This document shows positions 1 through 10,582 of a stretch of DNA of 64,000 nucleotides, in pieces. The notes under the pieces are model-generated. The model was not told the DNA's origin. It made no database searches and worked only from the letters and a program-made list of their open reading frames with translations. This stretch comes from Candidatus Defluviicoccus seviourii (lineage in GTDB: Bacteria > Pseudomonadota > Alphaproteobacteria > Rhodospirillales > Defluviicoccaceae): NCBI GenBank assembly GCA_900609035.2, contig UXAT02000012.1, forward strand, positions 141,278 to 205,277, given 5' to 3'. Positions within the stretch are counted from its first letter, which is position 1. Each line of letters begins with the position of its first letter. Position numbers and translations under genes: made by a program.

Positions 1-366
1 CTCCGCTTGGCGCGGCGGATCCAGGCCGAACATGATCTGCATGTAGTGCTCGAAGATGGCGGCTGCGGCGGCACGATCGGCCGCCTGTTCGAGCAGCTGA
101 AAGAGATGCGGATTTGTTTCGCGCGCGCCCGCGATGTGCAGCGGCAACGCCGCATCGTTGAAGGCGGCGCTCGCCAGGAGATCGGTCGGCACCCCCACGA
201 GATTGGTGGAGTGGCCGCGCCGCCATGCGCCGTCCTTCGTCCCCAAGCACTGTCTCCCAACCGTCACCGCGTTCGCTTTGCAATTCACGTTCCACTCGTT
301 GACCGCAATCGCACAAAAGCGTCCTGCGCGAGGCCGGCCGCCGGCAGCCGGTGAGGCTTCGGACAT
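1..366 (-). CDS. draT: Dinitrogenase reductase ADP-ribosyltransferase DraT (N-terminal part, runs off the window)
   Basis: DraT switches nitrogenase off by transferring ADP-ribose from NAD+ to one arginine of NifH when ammonium or darkness is sensed. Only the first 122 codons lie in the window. The minus-strand frame is open throughout and contains the segments GHSTNLVGVPTDLLAS and HIAGARETNPHLFQLLEQ, followed by a FEHYMQIMFGLD stretch; I recognise this as DraT from memory of the family. A draT gene divergent from nifH is the known arrangement in Azospirillum and Rhodospirillum. The ATG at 366-364 gives a start MSEASPAAGG, but no good ribosome-binding site precedes it, so the first 50 or so residues are uncertain. 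The target arginine is present in the neighbouring NifH. Its partner draG would be expected beyond the left edge. Confidence 0.8.
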   Translation of the reverse strand, partial: MSEASPAAGGRPRAGRFCAIAVNEWNVNCKANAVTVGRQCLGTKDGAWRRGHSTNLVGVPTDLLASAAFNDAALPLHIAGARETNPHLFQLLEQAADRAAAAAIFEHYMQIMFGLDPPRQAE

Positions 367-378
367 TTGTCGGCGGAT

Positions 379-403
379 TGTCGGGTTTGTGACAGCGCTC
401 ACA
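379..403. promoter_or_regulatory. Two overlapping NifA upstream activator sites
   Basis: Two exact TGT-N10-ACA motifs overlap: 379-394 and 388-403. This is the known NifA enhancer consensus. They lie about 85-105 bp upstream of the nifH -24 element, a normal distance for a looped activator. An AT-rich stretch at 430-447 with AATCAA at 434-439 sits between site and promoter and may be a bend or a partial IHF site. The motif is palindromic, so it could also face draT, but I see no sigma-54 promoter in that direction. Confidence 0.85.
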
Positions 404-484
404 GACGGCCGAGCGAGCCCGCACACGGATATTAATCAATTGTGATCACGGGACAAAAATCACCTCGCGGGGCCTCGCAAGGTT

Positions 485-501
485 TTGGCACGGCCGTTGC
501 A
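485..501 (+). promoter_or_regulatory. Sigma-54 (RpoN) -24/-12 promoter of nifH
   Basis: TTGGCACG-GCCG-TTGCA matches the RpoN consensus TTGGCACG-N4-TTGCW at every position. The -24 GG is at 487-488 and the -12 GC at 499-500, ten bases apart. Transcription should start near 512 and leave a leader of about 35 nt before nifH. Together with the NifA sites this makes expression of the operon dependent on NifA and RpoN. Confidence 0.93.
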
Positions 502-529
502 ACCAGGGGGGTGCTACTCACTCTCGTAA

Positions 530-1450
<921 letters not shown>

Positions 1451-1487
1451 CGTTTAACAATTTCGCCGTGCAGCAAAGGAGAGACTG

Positions 1488-2969
1488 ATGACTGCGATCA
1501 AGACGATCGACTACCGCAACGATCGGGAGTTCCACGAGAAGCTCATCGAGGAAGTCCTGGAGAGCTACCCGGAAAAGACGGCGAAGAAGCGCGCCAAGCA
1601 CTTGTCGGTCACGCAAGACGGTGCTTCCGACTGCGGCGTCAAGTCGAACATCAAGTCGATCCCCGGCGTCATGTCGATCCGCGGCTGTGCCTATGCCGGC
1701 TCAAAGGGCGTGGTGTGGGGGCCGGTCAAGGACATGGTTCACATCTCCCATGGTCCGGTCGGTTGTGGTCAGTACTCCTGGTCGCAGCGGCGCAACTACT
1801 ACGTTGGCACGACGGGCGTCGACAGCTTCGGGACCATGCAGTTCACGTCCGACTTCCAGGAGCGTGACATCGTCTTCGGCGGCGACAAGAAGCTGAAGAA
1901 GATGATTGACGAGATCGAGGAGCTGTTCCCGCTCAACAAGGGCATTTCGGTCATGTCCGAGTGCCCGGTCGGTCTCATCGGTGACGATATCGAAGCGGTG
2001 GCGAAGGAACGGGGCACCGCGATTGGCAAGCCGGTGGTGCCGGTCCGCTGCGAGGGTTTCCGCGGCGTCTCCCAGTCGCTTGGCCATCACATCGCCAACG
2101 ACGCCGTTCGCGACTTCATCTTTGATAAGCGCGAGCCCGAGGCCTTCGAGAGCACGCCCTACGATGTCGTCATCATCGGTGACTACAACATCGGCGGCGA
2201 CGGCTGGTCTTCGCGCCGGCTCCTGGAGGAAATGGGCTTGCGCGTCATCGCCCAGTGGACCGGCGACTCGACCTTGAGCGAGCTGGAGCGGGCGCCCAAG
2301 GCCAAGCTCAACCTGATCCACTGCTACCGCTCGATGAACTACATCTCCCGCCACATGGAAGAGAAGTACGGGGTTCCTTGGCTCGAATTCAACTTCTTCG
2401 GGCCATCGCGGATCGCGATGTCGCTCAGAATGATTGCCGAGCACTTCGACGACAAGATCAAGGAAGGCGCGGAGCGCGTCATCGAGAAGTACAAGGCGAT
2501 GAGCGATCAGGTCATTGAGACCTTCCGGCCGCGCCTCGCCGGTAAGAAGGTCATGCTTTACGTCGGCGGCCTGCGCCCGCGCCACATGATCAATGCCTAC
2601 GAAGACTTGGGCATGGAAATCGTCGGGGCGGGTTACGAATTCGCTCACCGCGACGACTATCAGCGGACGATGGATTACGTGAAAGACGGCACGCTCATCT
2701 ACGACGACATCACCGCCTATGAGATGGAGCACTTCATCCAGCGCATCCGCCCGGACCTCGTCGGCTCCGGCATCAAGGAGAAGTACTCGACGCAAAAGAT
2801 GGGGGTGCCGTTCCGGCAGCTCCATTCCTGGGACTACTCGGGTCCCTACCATGGTTACGACGGCTTTGCCGTTTTCGCCCGCGACATGGACATGGCGATC
2901 AACAATCCCGCCTGGAACCTGTTCAAGGCACCGTGGAAGGCCGCCGAGCCCGCCCCGGCGAGCGCGTAA
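1488..2969 (+). CDS. nifD: Nitrogenase MoFe protein alpha chain NifD
   Basis: NifD forms the alpha2beta2 MoFe protein with NifK and holds the FeMo-cofactor where N2 is reduced. The 493-residue length is normal. P-cluster ligands are visible as Cys67 (IRGCAYAG), Cys93 ([10 protein letters not shown]) and Cys159 ([11 protein letters not shown]). The cofactor ligands are Cys279 ([10 protein letters not shown]) and His446 ([10 protein letters not shown]). These and the Cys-rich context identify a molybdenum enzyme rather than the vanadium or iron-only types. An AGGAGAG ribosome site precedes the ATG. It is co-transcribed with nifH; a 131-bp gap with a stem-loop separates it from nifK. Confidence 0.99.
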   Translation: MTAIKTIDYRNDREFHEKLIEEVLESYPEKTAKKRAKHLSVTQDGASDCGVKSNIKSIPGVMSIRGCAYAGSKGVVWGPVKDMVHISHGPVGCGQYSWSQRRNYYVGTTGVDSFGTMQFTSDFQERDIVFGGDKKLKKMIDEIEELFPLNKGISVMSECPVGLIGDDIEAVAKERGTAIGKPVVPVRCEGFRGVSQSLGHHIANDAVRDFIFDKREPEAFESTPYDVVIIGDYNIGGDGWSSRRLLEEMGLRVIAQWTGDSTLSELERAPKAKLNLIHCYRSMNYISRHMEEKYGVPWLEFNFFGPSRIAMSLRMIAEHFDDKIKEGAERVIEKYKAMSDQVIETFRPRLAGKKVMLYVGGLRPRHMINAYEDLGMEIVGAGYEFAHRDDYQRTMDYVKDGTLIYDDITAYEMEHFIQRIRPDLVGSGIKEKYSTQKMGVPFRQLHSWDYSGPYHGYDGFAVFARDMDMAINNPAWNLFKAPWKAAEPAPASA

Positions 2970-3021
2970 CGACAAAACGGGCTCTCTTTGGCGCTTGGCT
3001 TTGCCGTTCGCCCGCAAGCCT

Positions 3022-3046
3022 CGCTCCCTCTGCCTAAGGGGGAGCG
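3022..3046 (+). other. Stem-loop between nifD and nifK
   Basis: CGCTCCC (3022-3028) is the reverse complement of GGGAGCG (3040-3046), with an 11-nt loop. It lies in the only long gap (131 bp) inside the nifHDK run and has no T-tract. It may stabilise the upstream nifHD message or lower read-through into nifK; this role is inference. Confidence 0.45.
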
Positions 3047-3100
3047 GCAGCGGGGAGCGGTAGGCGGGAAGCGGGAGGAGGCCGCACGGAGACAGAACTG

Positions 3101-4639
3101 ATGCCCCAGTCTGCTGATCAGATCAAAGACCACGTATCCCTATTCAAGGAACCCGAATACCAGGAGATGTTCGCGCGCAAGCGGGAACAGTTCGAATGCC
3201 CGCATCCACCCGAGCGCGTTGCCGAGGTGGAACAGTGGATGAAGAGCTGGGACTACCGCGAAAAGAACCTCTCCCGCGAAGCGCTGACCGTCAATCCGGC
3301 GAAGGCGTGCCAGCCCTTGGGCGCCGTGTTCTGCGCCGCCGGCTTCGAAGGCATGCTGTCGTTCATTCACGGCTCGCAGGGTTGCACCGCTTACTTTCGC
3401 TCGCACCTTTCACGGCACTTCAAAGAGCCGTCGTCGGCCGTCTCCTCCAACATGACCGAGGACGCAGCCGTGTTCGGCGGCCTCAACAATATGCTCGATG
3501 GCCTGCAGAACGCGCACCAACTGTACAAGCCGAAGGCGATCGCCGTCGGCACGACGTGCATGGCTGAGGTCATTGGCGACGACCTGCAGGCCTTCATCGC
3601 CAAGGCCAAGCAGCAGGGCAGCGTCCCGGAAGACTTTGACGTGCCGTATGCGCATACGCCGTCGTTCATCGGCAGCCATGTAACCGGCTACGACAACATG
3701 CTTGAAGGTATCCTCAAGCACTACTGGGAAGGTGCGACACGCGAGCCGGGCGAAACGCTCAACATCATTCCCGGCTTTGACGGTTTTTGCGTCGGCAACA
3801 TCCGCGAACTGAAGCGGATGATGGGGCTGATGGGCGTCGAGGCGACGATCATGTGCGATCCGTCCGACGTCTACGACATGCCGTCCGACGGCACCTTCAC
3901 GATGTACTCCGGCGGCACGCCGATTGAGGCCGTCAAAGGCGGCGTCAACGCCAAGGCGACGATCTCGCTGCAGGAGTACTGCTCGAAGAAGAGCCTGACG
4001 CTGGCGGAAAGTTCCGGGCAGGAGGTGGCCGCCTTCAATTACCCGCTCGGCGTTGCCGCAACCGACGAATTTCTGATGAAGGTCTCGGCCTTCACCGGCA
4101 AGCCGATCCCGGCCCAGCTCGAACTCGAACGCGGCCGCCTGATCGACGCCATGACCGACTCGATGGCTTACGTCCACGGCAAGACCTTCACCGTCTTCGG
4201 CGATCCGGACTTCTGCATCGGCGTCACCCGCTTCTTGTTGGAACTCGGCGCCGAGCCCGTGCACATCTTGTCGAGCAACGGCTCGAAGGCATGGGCGAAG
4301 AAGATGAAGGCGATCGTTACCGCCTCTCCTTACGGCAAGCGCGCCCAGGTTTGGCCCGGCAACGACCTCTGGCACCTGCGGTCGTTCCTGCACACGGAGC
4401 CCACGGATCTGATGATCGGCAGTTCGTACGGAAAGTATCTCGAACGCGACTGCGGCGTGCCACTCATTCGGCTCTCGTTCCCGATCTTCGATCGCCACCA
4501 CCACCATCGGTTCCCGATCTTCGGCTACCAGGGTGGCCTGCAGATGCTGGTACGGATCCTCGACAAGGTGTTCGACGGCTTGGACGCGCAGACGAACATC
4601 GCTGGCGAGAACGACATGAGCTTCGATCTGACACGATAA
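3101..4639 (+). CDS. nifK: Nitrogenase MoFe protein beta chain NifK
   Basis: NifK pairs with NifD and shares the P-cluster through which electrons pass to the FeMo-cofactor. The protein is 512 residues. The P-cluster ligands fall at Cys70 ([10 protein letters not shown]), Cys95 ([10 protein letters not shown]) and Cys153 ([11 protein letters not shown]), the same numbers as in the Azotobacter enzyme. The N-terminal extension typical of the long Azotobacter-type beta chain is present. The C-terminal segment [14 protein letters not shown] is the usual conserved end region. It is followed 62 bp later by nifE without a recognisable promoter, so both probably belong to one transcript. Confidence 0.99.
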   Translation: MPQSADQIKDHVSLFKEPEYQEMFARKREQFECPHPPERVAEVEQWMKSWDYREKNLSREALTVNPAKACQPLGAVFCAAGFEGMLSFIHGSQGCTAYFRSHLSRHFKEPSSAVSSNMTEDAAVFGGLNNMLDGLQNAHQLYKPKAIAVGTTCMAEVIGDDLQAFIAKAKQQGSVPEDFDVPYAHTPSFIGSHVTGYDNMLEGILKHYWEGATREPGETLNIIPGFDGFCVGNIRELKRMMGLMGVEATIMCDPSDVYDMPSDGTFTMYSGGTPIEAVKGGVNAKATISLQEYCSKKSLTLAESSGQEVAAFNYPLGVAATDEFLMKVSAFTGKPIPAQLELERGRLIDAMTDSMAYVHGKTFTVFGDPDFCIGVTRFLLELGAEPVHILSSNGSKAWAKKMKAIVTASPYGKRAQVWPGNDLWHLRSFLHTEPTDLMIGSSYGKYLERDCGVPLIRLSFPIFDRHHHHRFPIFGYQGGLQMLVRILDKVFDGLDAQTNIAGENDMSFDLTR

Positions 4640-4701
4640 GGAGCTGCCTGGGAGGCGGCGTCGGCCGGCGCCCCGGGCGTTAGAGTGAGGAGTGCAGGCG
4701 C

Positions 4702-6108
4702 ATGCCAACACCTTCGGCGGCCAACTTGTTCAACGAGCCCGGATGCGCAGTCAACCAGGCGAAAGGGGACAAGCAGCGCAAGGTGGGATGCGGCGCCCGC
4801 ACGCTTACGCCCGGGGCGGCGGCCGGCGGTTGTGCCTTCGACGGGGCAAAGATCGCCCTGCAGCCGATCGCCGACGCCGCCCATCTCGTCCACGGCCCTA
4901 TTGCGTGCGAGGGCAACAGCTGGGACAGCCGCCATGCGCTGTCCTCCGGCCCGCAGCTGTTCCGCACCGGCCTCACCACTGATCTTTCCGAGCTTGATAT
5001 CATTCATGGCGGCGAGAAAAAGCTCTACCGCGCGATCAAACAGATCGTCGAGCGCTTCCGGCCGCCGGCGGTTTTCGTCTACGTCACCTGCGTACCGGCT
5101 CTGATCGGCGACGATGTCGAGGCGGTCTGCACAGCCGCAGCAGAGCGCTTCGCCACCCCGGTGATCCCGGTCGTGGCGCCGGGCTTTGTCGGCTCCAAGA
5201 GCCTCGGCAACAAGCTCGCAGGCAGGGTCTTGCTGGAGCGTGTGATTGGCACCCGCGAGCCCGATGTGCCTACGCCCTGCGACATCAATCTGATCGGCGA
5301 GTACAACGTCGCTGGCGAACTGTGGCAGGTGAAGCCGCTGCTCGACCGGCTCGGCATCCGCATCCTCGCCTCGATCACCGGCGACGGCCGCTACCACGAT
5401 GTCGCTTGCGCCCATCGGGCACGCGTCAGCATGGTGGTGTGCAGCCAGGCGATGGTCGCGCTCGCCCGCGGCCTCCAGGAACGCTACGATATTCCCTTCT
5501 TCGAGGGATCGTTCTACGGCATCGGCAACACCGGTGCCGCGCTGCGTCAGCTCGCTCGATTCCTGACGGCCGCGGGCGCGCCGGCCGATCTCGAAGCGCG
5601 CACAGAAGCGCTGATCAAGGCCGAGGAAGCGCGCGCCACCCGGGCGCTGGCACCCTACCAGCGAGCGCTCAAGGACAAGCGCGTGCTGCTCTACACCGGC
5701 GGCGTCAAGTCGTGGTCGGTCATCTCGGCGCTGCACGAACTGGGCATGACCGTCGTCGGGACCTCCGTGCGCAAGTCGACCGACGACGATCAGGCGCGGA
5801 TCCGCGAGCTGATCGGCGAGGAGGCGATGCTGTTCGGCCAGGTGCCGGCGAAGGAAATGGACCGCCGCCTGCGCGCCGGCGAGGCCGATATTCTTATGTC
5901 GGGCGGTCGCACCCAGTTTGTCGCGCTCAAGGCCCGGGTTCCCTGGCTCGACATTAACCAGGAGCGCGAGGATGCCTACGCCGGCTACGGCGGCATCGTC
6001 AACCTGGCGCGCCGACTGCACGGCGCCTTGACCAACCCGGTCTGGGCAGAGGTGCGCCGCCCGGCTCCTTGGGCCGCTACGGAAGCGCCACTAGAGGCCG
6101 CACCATGA
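4702..6108 (+). CDS. nifE: FeMo-cofactor scaffold protein NifE
   Basis: NifE forms an alpha2beta2 scaffold with NifN on which the NifB-made cluster matures into FeMo-cofactor before transfer to NifDK. The 468-residue protein is related to NifD. The start region contains [16 protein letters not shown] and [11 protein letters not shown], both characteristic of NifE. Conserved cysteines are visible at positions 30, 44, 69 and 130 ([11 protein letters not shown]). The last four bases of the gene (ATGA) overlap the nifN start, indicating translational coupling. A GAGGAG ribosome site sits upstream of the ATG. Confidence 0.97.
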   Translation: MPTPSAANLFNEPGCAVNQAKGDKQRKVGCGARTLTPGAAAGGCAFDGAKIALQPIADAAHLVHGPIACEGNSWDSRHALSSGPQLFRTGLTTDLSELDIIHGGEKKLYRAIKQIVERFRPPAVFVYVTCVPALIGDDVEAVCTAAAERFATPVIPVVAPGFVGSKSLGNKLAGRVLLERVIGTREPDVPTPCDINLIGEYNVAGELWQVKPLLDRLGIRILASITGDGRYHDVACAHRARVSMVVCSQAMVALARGLQERYDIPFFEGSFYGIGNTGAALRQLARFLTAAGAPADLEARTEALIKAEEARATRALAPYQRALKDKRVLLYTGGVKSWSVISALHELGMTVVGTSVRKSTDDDQARIRELIGEEAMLFGQVPAKEMDRRLRAGEADILMSGGRTQFVALKARVPWLDINQEREDAYAGYGGIVNLARRLHGALTNPVWAEVRRPAPWAATEAPLEAAP

Positions 6109-7496
6109 ACGGGGCGCTACTCGCAACCAAGGCATGCGCGGTCAAGCCGCTGAAGGTGAGCCCGGCGCTGGGCGGCGCGCTCGCCTTCTTGGGTCTCGAT
6201 CGGGCGCTGCCGCTGTTGCACGGCTCGCAAGGCTGCACGGCGTTTGCGGTGGTGCTTGCCGTCCGCCATTTCCGTGAGGCGATCCCGCTGCAGACGACCG
6301 CCATGAGCGAGATCAATACGATCTTGGGCGGCGCCGACAACCTCGAACAGGCGATCGAGAACATCTTCAAGCGTGCCGCCCCGGCCGTGATCGGCATCTG
6401 CTCGACCGCGCTCACTGAAACGCGCGACGACGACATCGTGGGCGATCTCAAACTGATGCGTGAACGCCACCCGGACTGGGACGATCTTGCCGTCGTCTAT
6501 GCGCGCACCCCGGATTTTCTCGGCAGCCTCGAACAGGGCTGGGGGGCGGCGGTGGAGGCGACCATCAGGGCGCTGGTACCACCGGGAAGCGGGCGCAAGC
6601 GGCTGCGCCAGGTCAACCTGCTCACCGGCAGTCACCTGACGCCCGGCGATGTCGAGGCGATCGCAGAGACGATCACTGCGTTCGGTTTGACGCCGATCAT
6701 CCTGCCGGACATTTCCGGCTCGCTCGACGGCCATGTCGCGGACGCCCATGTGCCGACGACCTTGGGCGGTACGACCATCGACGCTATCCGCCGCATGGGC
6801 CATTCGGTGCTGACGCTTGCTGTCGGCGATCATATGCGCGGCGCTGCGGCGCTCTTGGAGGATCGCTGCGGCGTGCCGTTCCGGGTGTTTGACCGGCTGA
6901 CCGGATTGGCCGCGTTTGATGGGTTCGTAGCCGAACTGATCGCCGTCAGCGGTGCCAAGGCGCCTGAGCACCTGCAGCGGCAGCGCAGCCGGCTTGTTGA
7001 TGCGATGCTGGATAGCCACGGTACTCTCGGCAACCGTACGCTCGCGCTCGCCGGGGAAGGCGACATGCTGGTCGCAATGGGCCGCTTTGTTACCGAACTG
7101 GGCGCACGCGTTGCCGTCGCCGTCGCGCCGTGCGCAACGCCGGCGCTCGCGCACGTCCCCGCCGAGAGGATCATCGTCGGCGATCTTGACGACCTCGAAC
7201 AGGCGATCGCAGCGGCCGGCACCGACAGCATCGAACTCATCGTCGCCAACTCGCACGCCGCCGAGATCGCCCACTTTTTCGACATTCCGCTGATGCGGGC
7301 CGGCTTTCCGATCTTTGATCGGCTCGGTGCCGGACATCAGGTAACCGTTGGCTACGAGGGCAGCCGGACGCTGCTGTTCGCGCTCGCCAACACCTTCATC
7401 GCGCGCGGCCATGCGCCTGCCGCAACCGCCGCGTCCGGAGCGACGCTGCCGCCGTTTATGGGTGAGACCGACCATGCGCCGGCTTCGTCTTGTTGA
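6105..7496 (+). CDS. nifN: FeMo-cofactor scaffold protein NifN
   Basis: NifN is the second subunit of the NifEN cofactor-assembly scaffold and is a NifK paralogue. The product is 463 residues when started at the ATG that overlaps the nifE stop (ATGA at 6105-6108); an upstream in-frame start at 6069 would overlap nifE by 40 bp and is less likely. The segment [20 protein letters not shown] with Cys44 corresponds to the NifK Cys95 region. A second conserved stretch is [12 protein letters not shown]. The C-terminus [20 protein letters not shown] is typical of NifN. The gene end overlaps the nifX start by 23 bp. Confidence 0.96.
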   Translation: MNGALLATKACAVKPLKVSPALGGALAFLGLDRALPLLHGSQGCTAFAVVLAVRHFREAIPLQTTAMSEINTILGGADNLEQAIENIFKRAAPAVIGICSTALTETRDDDIVGDLKLMRERHPDWDDLAVVYARTPDFLGSLEQGWGAAVEATIRALVPPGSGRKRLRQVNLLTGSHLTPGDVEAIAETITAFGLTPIILPDISGSLDGHVADAHVPTTLGGTTIDAIRRMGHSVLTLAVGDHMRGAAALLEDRCGVPFRVFDRLTGLAAFDGFVAELIAVSGAKAPEHLQRQRSRLVDAMLDSHGTLGNRTLALAGEGDMLVAMGRFVTELGARVAVAVAPCATPALAHVPAERIIVGDLDDLEQAIAAAGTDSIELIVANSHAAEIAHFFDIPLMRAGFPIFDRLGAGHQVTVGYEGSRTLLFALANTFIARGHAPAATAASGATLPPFMGETDHAPASSC

Positions 7497-7971
7497 CACG
7501 CAGCCGCCGGGACAGGTCCCGGCGGTGATTGGGACTGGAACGACGATGAAAGTAGCCTTTGCGACCCAGGATCTCAAAACCGTCGACGCGCACTTCGCGG
7601 GCGCGCGGCATTTCGCCGTTTATGACGTCACCCCCGACGGCCACCGGCTGGTCGAGGCAATCGGCTTCGATGCCACCAGCGGCGAGGACGGCGTCCACGC
7701 CGATGCCAACGATGATCGGATCACCCCGCGGGTGGATGCGCTCGACGGCTGTGCGCTCCTGTTCGTGCTCGCGATCGGCGGGCCTGCCGCAGCGCGCGTC
7801 GTCGCGCACAAGATCCATCCGGTCAAGCTGCCGCACCCGGAGTCAATTCCCGACGTACTGGACCGCGTCCAGACAATGCTGAAAGGCTCGCCACCGCCGT
7901 GGCTGCGCAAGGCGATCGGTCAGCATGGCGGCGACCGGCCGGCCTTCAACCCCGATTTCGAAGACGCGTAG
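7474..7971 (+). CDS. nifX: NifX, FeMo-cofactor precursor carrier
   Basis: NifX binds and carries NifB-cofactor and the VK-cluster intermediate between NifB and NifEN. The family signature MKVAFATQDLKTVDAHF starts at codon 25. I chose the ATG at 7474 because the leader [12 protein letters not shown] resembles the N-terminus of other alphaproteobacterial NifX proteins and keeps overlap with nifN; an ATG at 7546 is the alternative and would leave 141 residues. The chosen start gives 165 residues. The C-terminal half (IHPVKLPHPESIPDVLDRVQ) is also family-typical. It lies between nifN and a nif-specific ferredoxin. Confidence 0.92.
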   Translation: MRRLRLVDTQPPGQVPAVIGTGTTMKVAFATQDLKTVDAHFAGARHFAVYDVTPDGHRLVEAIGFDATSGEDGVHADANDDRITPRVDALDGCALLFVLAIGGPAAARVVAHKIHPVKLPHPESIPDVLDRVQTMLKGSPPPWLRKAIGQHGGDRPAFNPDFEDA

Positions 7972-8013
7972 AGGACAAGGCAGAGCCTCACCAACAAAGG
8001 AGTATCAAATCCA

Positions 8014-8295
8014 ATGTCTGTACCGACATTAACCCGCGACGGGACCCCGTGGTCACCTCGGTACGTCGACAGGATCGATGGCAAGCGCTGCCTCGGCTGC
8101 GGCCGGTGCTTCAAAGTCTGCGGCCAGGGCGTCCTTGAAATGAAATGGATTGACGAAGAGGGTACCTTCGTCGAAGAGGACGACGGTGATGCCGAGCGCA
8201 TGGTGATGACAGTGGCAGAAAAAGGTCAGTGCATCGGCTGTGGCGCTTGCGTGCGGGTGTGCAGCAAGGGCGCCCAGGTGCTGGTGGAAGCATGA
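8014..8295 (+). CDS. Nif-specific ferredoxin III (two [4Fe-4S] clusters)
   Basis: This is a 93-residue dicluster ferredoxin. Two C-x2-C-x2-C-x3-C motifs are visible: Cys26/29/32/36 and Cys73/76/79/83. The spacing between the motifs and the acidic middle (EEGTFVEEDDGDAE) match the ferredoxin III family found in proteobacterial nif clusters, often named fdxB. It is expected to carry low-potential electrons, either to NifH or to cofactor assembly. It sits 42 bp after nifX and 9 bp before nifQ, with a ribosome site AAAGGAG. Its exact partner cannot be told from sequence. Confidence 0.93.
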   Translation: MSVPTLTRDGTPWSPRYVDRIDGKRCLGCGRCFKVCGQGVLEMKWIDEEGTFVEEDDGDAERMVMTVAEKGQCIGCGACVRVCSKGAQVLVEA

Positions 8296-8304
8296 CGAGG
8301 CGCG

Positions 8305-8964
8305 ATGGCTGACTCCGGGGCGGATGGTTTCTGCCCCGCTTCGAGGGCCGAACCCGCACCTGCGGGTAATCTCTACGATCGCCTGCTGGAAGGCGGGTCC
8401 GGCGATCTTTTCGACCGCCACGTGTTTGTATGCGCCCTCGTCATCGCGATGACTGAGGGGTGGCGACCGCTGCCGGAAGCACTGGGATTGGCGGCGCCGG
8501 ATTTACGTGCGCTCATGGCGCACTACCTTCCCCATGCGGTCTTGCCGGTGGCAGTACCCGCAGACGCCGGCGCCGGCGACGACGCGATCGAAGAGCCGGA
8601 CCTGCGCCGTCTGTTGCTCGACCATCGATCGGATGCGGATGATCCGGCCGGCCGCTGGCTGGCCGCGATCATCGCCCGTCGCTCGTGCCGTCCCAATCAC
8701 CTGTGGCAGGATCTCGGCCTGTTCAATCGAGGCGAGTTGAGCCGCCTGATGCTGCGGCATTTCCAGCCGCTCGCCGCACGCAATCGCGGCGACATGAAGT
8801 GGAAGAAGTTCTTCTACCGCACGCTCTGTGCCGAAGATGGGATCGTCGTCTGCAAGGCGCCCAACTGCGAAACCTGCAGCGATGTACACGCCTGCTTCGG
8901 CGGCGAACCGGGAGAGCCGTTGGCGCTGTTCCAGTCCCCGTTGTTGCAAAGCCGACAAAAGTAA
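8305..8964 (+). CDS. nifQ: NifQ, molybdenum donor for FeMo-cofactor synthesis
   Basis: NifQ is an iron-sulfur molybdoprotein that supplies Mo to NifEN/NifH during cofactor maturation. The 219-residue protein ends with the family hallmark C-x4-C-x2-C-x5-C (CKAPNCETCSDVHACF). It is preceded by MKWKKFFYRTLC, also typical. The N-terminal half is more variable and alanine-rich. The gene is the last of the first nif transcription unit, and its final bases overlap the NifA site that serves the next unit. Confidence 0.95.
   Translation: MADSGADGFCPASRAEPAPAGNLYDRLLEGGSGDLFDRHVFVCALVIAMTEGWRPLPEALGLAAPDLRALMAHYLPHAVLPVAVPADAGAGDDAIEEPDLRRLLLDHRSDADDPAGRWLAAIIARRSCRPNHLWQDLGLFNRGELSRLMLRHFQPLAARNRGDMKWKKFFYRTLCAEDGIVVCKAPNCETCSDVHACFGGEPGEPLALFQSPLLQSRQK
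8942..8957. promoter_or_regulatory. NifA upstream activator site for the iscA-nifV-nifW unit
   Basis: An exact TGT-N10-ACA (TGT at 8942-8944, ACA at 8955-8957) lies inside the last codons of nifQ. It is about 75-90 bp upstream of the sigma-54 promoter at 9031, the normal spacing for NifA. Confidence 0.75.
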
Positions 8965-9030
8965 CGTCGTAGGCGACGCCCGTCCCCACCCGCAGTACTG
9001 CGCATCCCCTAGAATCAGGACGTTAGACTT

Positions 9031-9045
9031 TGGCACGGGGATTGC
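9031..9045 (+). promoter_or_regulatory. Sigma-54 (RpoN) promoter of the iscA-nifV-nifW unit
   Basis: TGGCAC-GGGGA-TTGC matches the RpoN -24/-12 consensus exactly, with GG and GC ten bases apart. It lies in the 129-bp gap between nifQ and the iscA-like gene. Transcription should begin near 9056. Together with the NifA site at 8942 it defines a second NifA-controlled transcript. Confidence 0.9.
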
Positions 9046-9093
9046 TCCGCCGGCTTGCAACGGCTTCGGCCGGATGCTTAGGAGGATATCCAA

Positions 9094-9417
9094 ATGGTAG
9101 AGCTCAGCGAACGTGCCAGCGGAGCCATTCGTCGCCTGATCGCAGACTCTGGCAACCCGACCGCCGGCTTGAGGATCATGGTCGATCAGGGCGGTTGTTC
9201 TGGGATGCGTTACCTCTTGGGTCTCGAGACCGAGCCAGCGGCCGGCGACGAGATCTACGACTGCGAGGGCGTCAAACTGTATGTCGATCCGCAGAGCCTA
9301 CCCATCATCGACGGCATCAGGATCGATTTCGTCGATTCCGTCGGTCGCGCGGGTTTCGTCTTCGACAATCCGAACGTTCGCGACGTGTGCTCGTGCGGCA
9401 AGTCGTTCGGCGCCTGA
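9094..9417 (+). CDS. Nif-associated IscA/HesB-type iron-sulfur carrier
   Basis: This 107-residue A-type carrier delivers Fe-S clusters to apoproteins, here probably nitrogenase and its assembly factors. The three family cysteines are in place: Cys35 (GGCSGMRY) and Cys99/Cys101 in the C-terminal CSCGKSF motif. The genomic position, first gene of a NifA/sigma-54 unit and upstream of nifV, matches the iscA-like genes (IscAnif) of other nif clusters. A clear AGGAGG ribosome site precedes the ATG. No nifU or nifS lies in the window. Confidence 0.93.
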   Translation: MVELSERASGAIRRLIADSGNPTAGLRIMVDQGGCSGMRYLLGLETEPAAGDEIYDCEGVKLYVDPQSLPIIDGIRIDFVDSVGRAGFVFDNPNVRDVCSCGKSFGA

Positions 9418-9439
9418 GCGGATGCGGCCGGAGGAAGCC

Positions 9440-10582
9440 ATGCCAACACCGCCCGTCATCATAACCGACTCGACCCTTCGTGACGGGGAACAGACGGCGG
9501 GCGTCGCCTTCTCGCTGGCGGAGAAACTCGCCATCGCGGAGGCACTTGAGGCGGCCGGGGTTCCGGAGCTGGAGGTCGGCATTCCGGCGATGGGACAGGC
9601 CGAGCGGGGCGACATCCGCTGCATCGTCAACCGGCTGCACCATTCGCTTGCCGTCGGCTGGTGCCGGCTGCGGCGATCGGACGTCGATTGGGCGATGGCC
9701 GCCGGCCTTGGTGCCGTGCATCTGGCGGTGCCAGTTTCGCGCCAGCAGATGGCCTTCAAGCTGGGCTGGGAGCCGGCGCGGGTACTGGCGGAGATCGCCG
9801 ATGTCGTCGGCTATGCCTGTCAGCAGGGGCTCTTGTGCTCGCTCGGCGGCGAGGATGCCTCGCGCGCCGAGCCCGCGTTTCTCGCCAGCGTAATCGCGGT
9901 CGCGGGGGCGGCCGGAGCGCGCCGGTTTCGTTTTGCCGATACCCTCGGCATCATGGAGCCGTTTGCCACCTACGACATCTTCAGGGGCTTGCGCGCTGGG
10001 GGCGCGCTTGATCTCGAGATCCATGCGCACGACGATCTCGGCCTCGCCACAGCCAATTCGCTGGCGGCGGTACGCGGCGGGGCGACGCACGTCAGCACCA
10101 CCGTTAACGGCTTGGGCGAGCGGGCCGGCAACGCTGCGCTCGAAGAGATCGTCGTTGCCCTGCCGCAGCTGTACGGGCGGGAAACGGGCGTGACACCGGC
10201 GGCGCTGCCGGCGGTCTCGGCACTGGTGGCGCGCGCGTCGGGCCGGCCGGTGCCGGCCGGCAAGAGCATCGTCGGCGAGGCCGTTTTCACTCATGAATCC
10301 GGCATTCACGTCGATGGCTTGCTCAAGGATCGGCGTAACTACCAGGGCCTCGATCCAGCCCTGTTGGGCCGCGACCACCGCATCGTTCTCGGCAAGCATT
10401 CCGGCAAGGCGGCGGTGCGCCATGTTTGCGCAAGCCTGGGCCGGTCGTTGAGCGAAGGGGAAGAACGCGCGCTGCTGGACCGCTTGCGCCAGGGTGCGAC
10501 AGTTCAGATTGCTGCGAAAGGCTGCGCATTGCCGCCGCCAGAGCGGTTGGACGCACAAGACCAGACGCGGAGGCGCGCATGA
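9440..10582 (+). CDS. nifV: Homocitrate synthase NifV
   Basis: NifV condenses acetyl-CoA with 2-oxoglutarate to give R-homocitrate, the organic ligand of the FeMo-cofactor. The 380-residue protein has the LeuA/NifV signature [16 protein letters not shown] near the N-terminus. It also shows the metal-binding [15 protein letters not shown] motif and the [14 protein letters not shown] loop. The catalytic region [13 protein letters not shown] follows. I used the ATG at 9440, which has a GGAGGAAG ribosome site; upstream in-frame sequence overlaps the iscA gene and is not protein-like. The stop overlaps the nifW start (ATGA). Confidence 0.96.
   Translation: MPTPPVIITDSTLRDGEQTAGVAFSLAEKLAIAEALEAAGVPELEVGIPAMGQAERGDIRCIVNRLHHSLAVGWCRLRRSDVDWAMAAGLGAVHLAVPVSRQQMAFKLGWEPARVLAEIADVVGYACQQGLLCSLGGEDASRAEPAFLASVIAVAGAAGARRFRFADTLGIMEPFATYDIFRGLRAGGALDLEIHAHDDLGLATANSLAAVRGGATHVSTTVNGLGERAGNAALEEIVVALPQLYGRETGVTPAALPAVSALVARASGRPVPAGKSIVGEAVFTHESGIHVDGLLKDRRNYQGLDPALLGRDHRIVLGKHSGKAAVRHVCASLGRSLSEGEERALLDRLRQGATVQIAAKGCALPPPERLDAQDQTRRRA

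Noticed and set aside
7..445. Two open plus-strand frames of about 100 codons before nifH
   Set aside because: They run antisense to the clearly recognisable draT frame and across the nif control region; no family resemblance.
1701..3017. A 438-codon minus-strand frame inside nifD
   Set aside because: Mirror frame of a conserved GC-rich gene; the product is rich in Arg, Asp and His without any known domain. The same holds for the long antisense frames in nifK, nifE, nifN and nifV.
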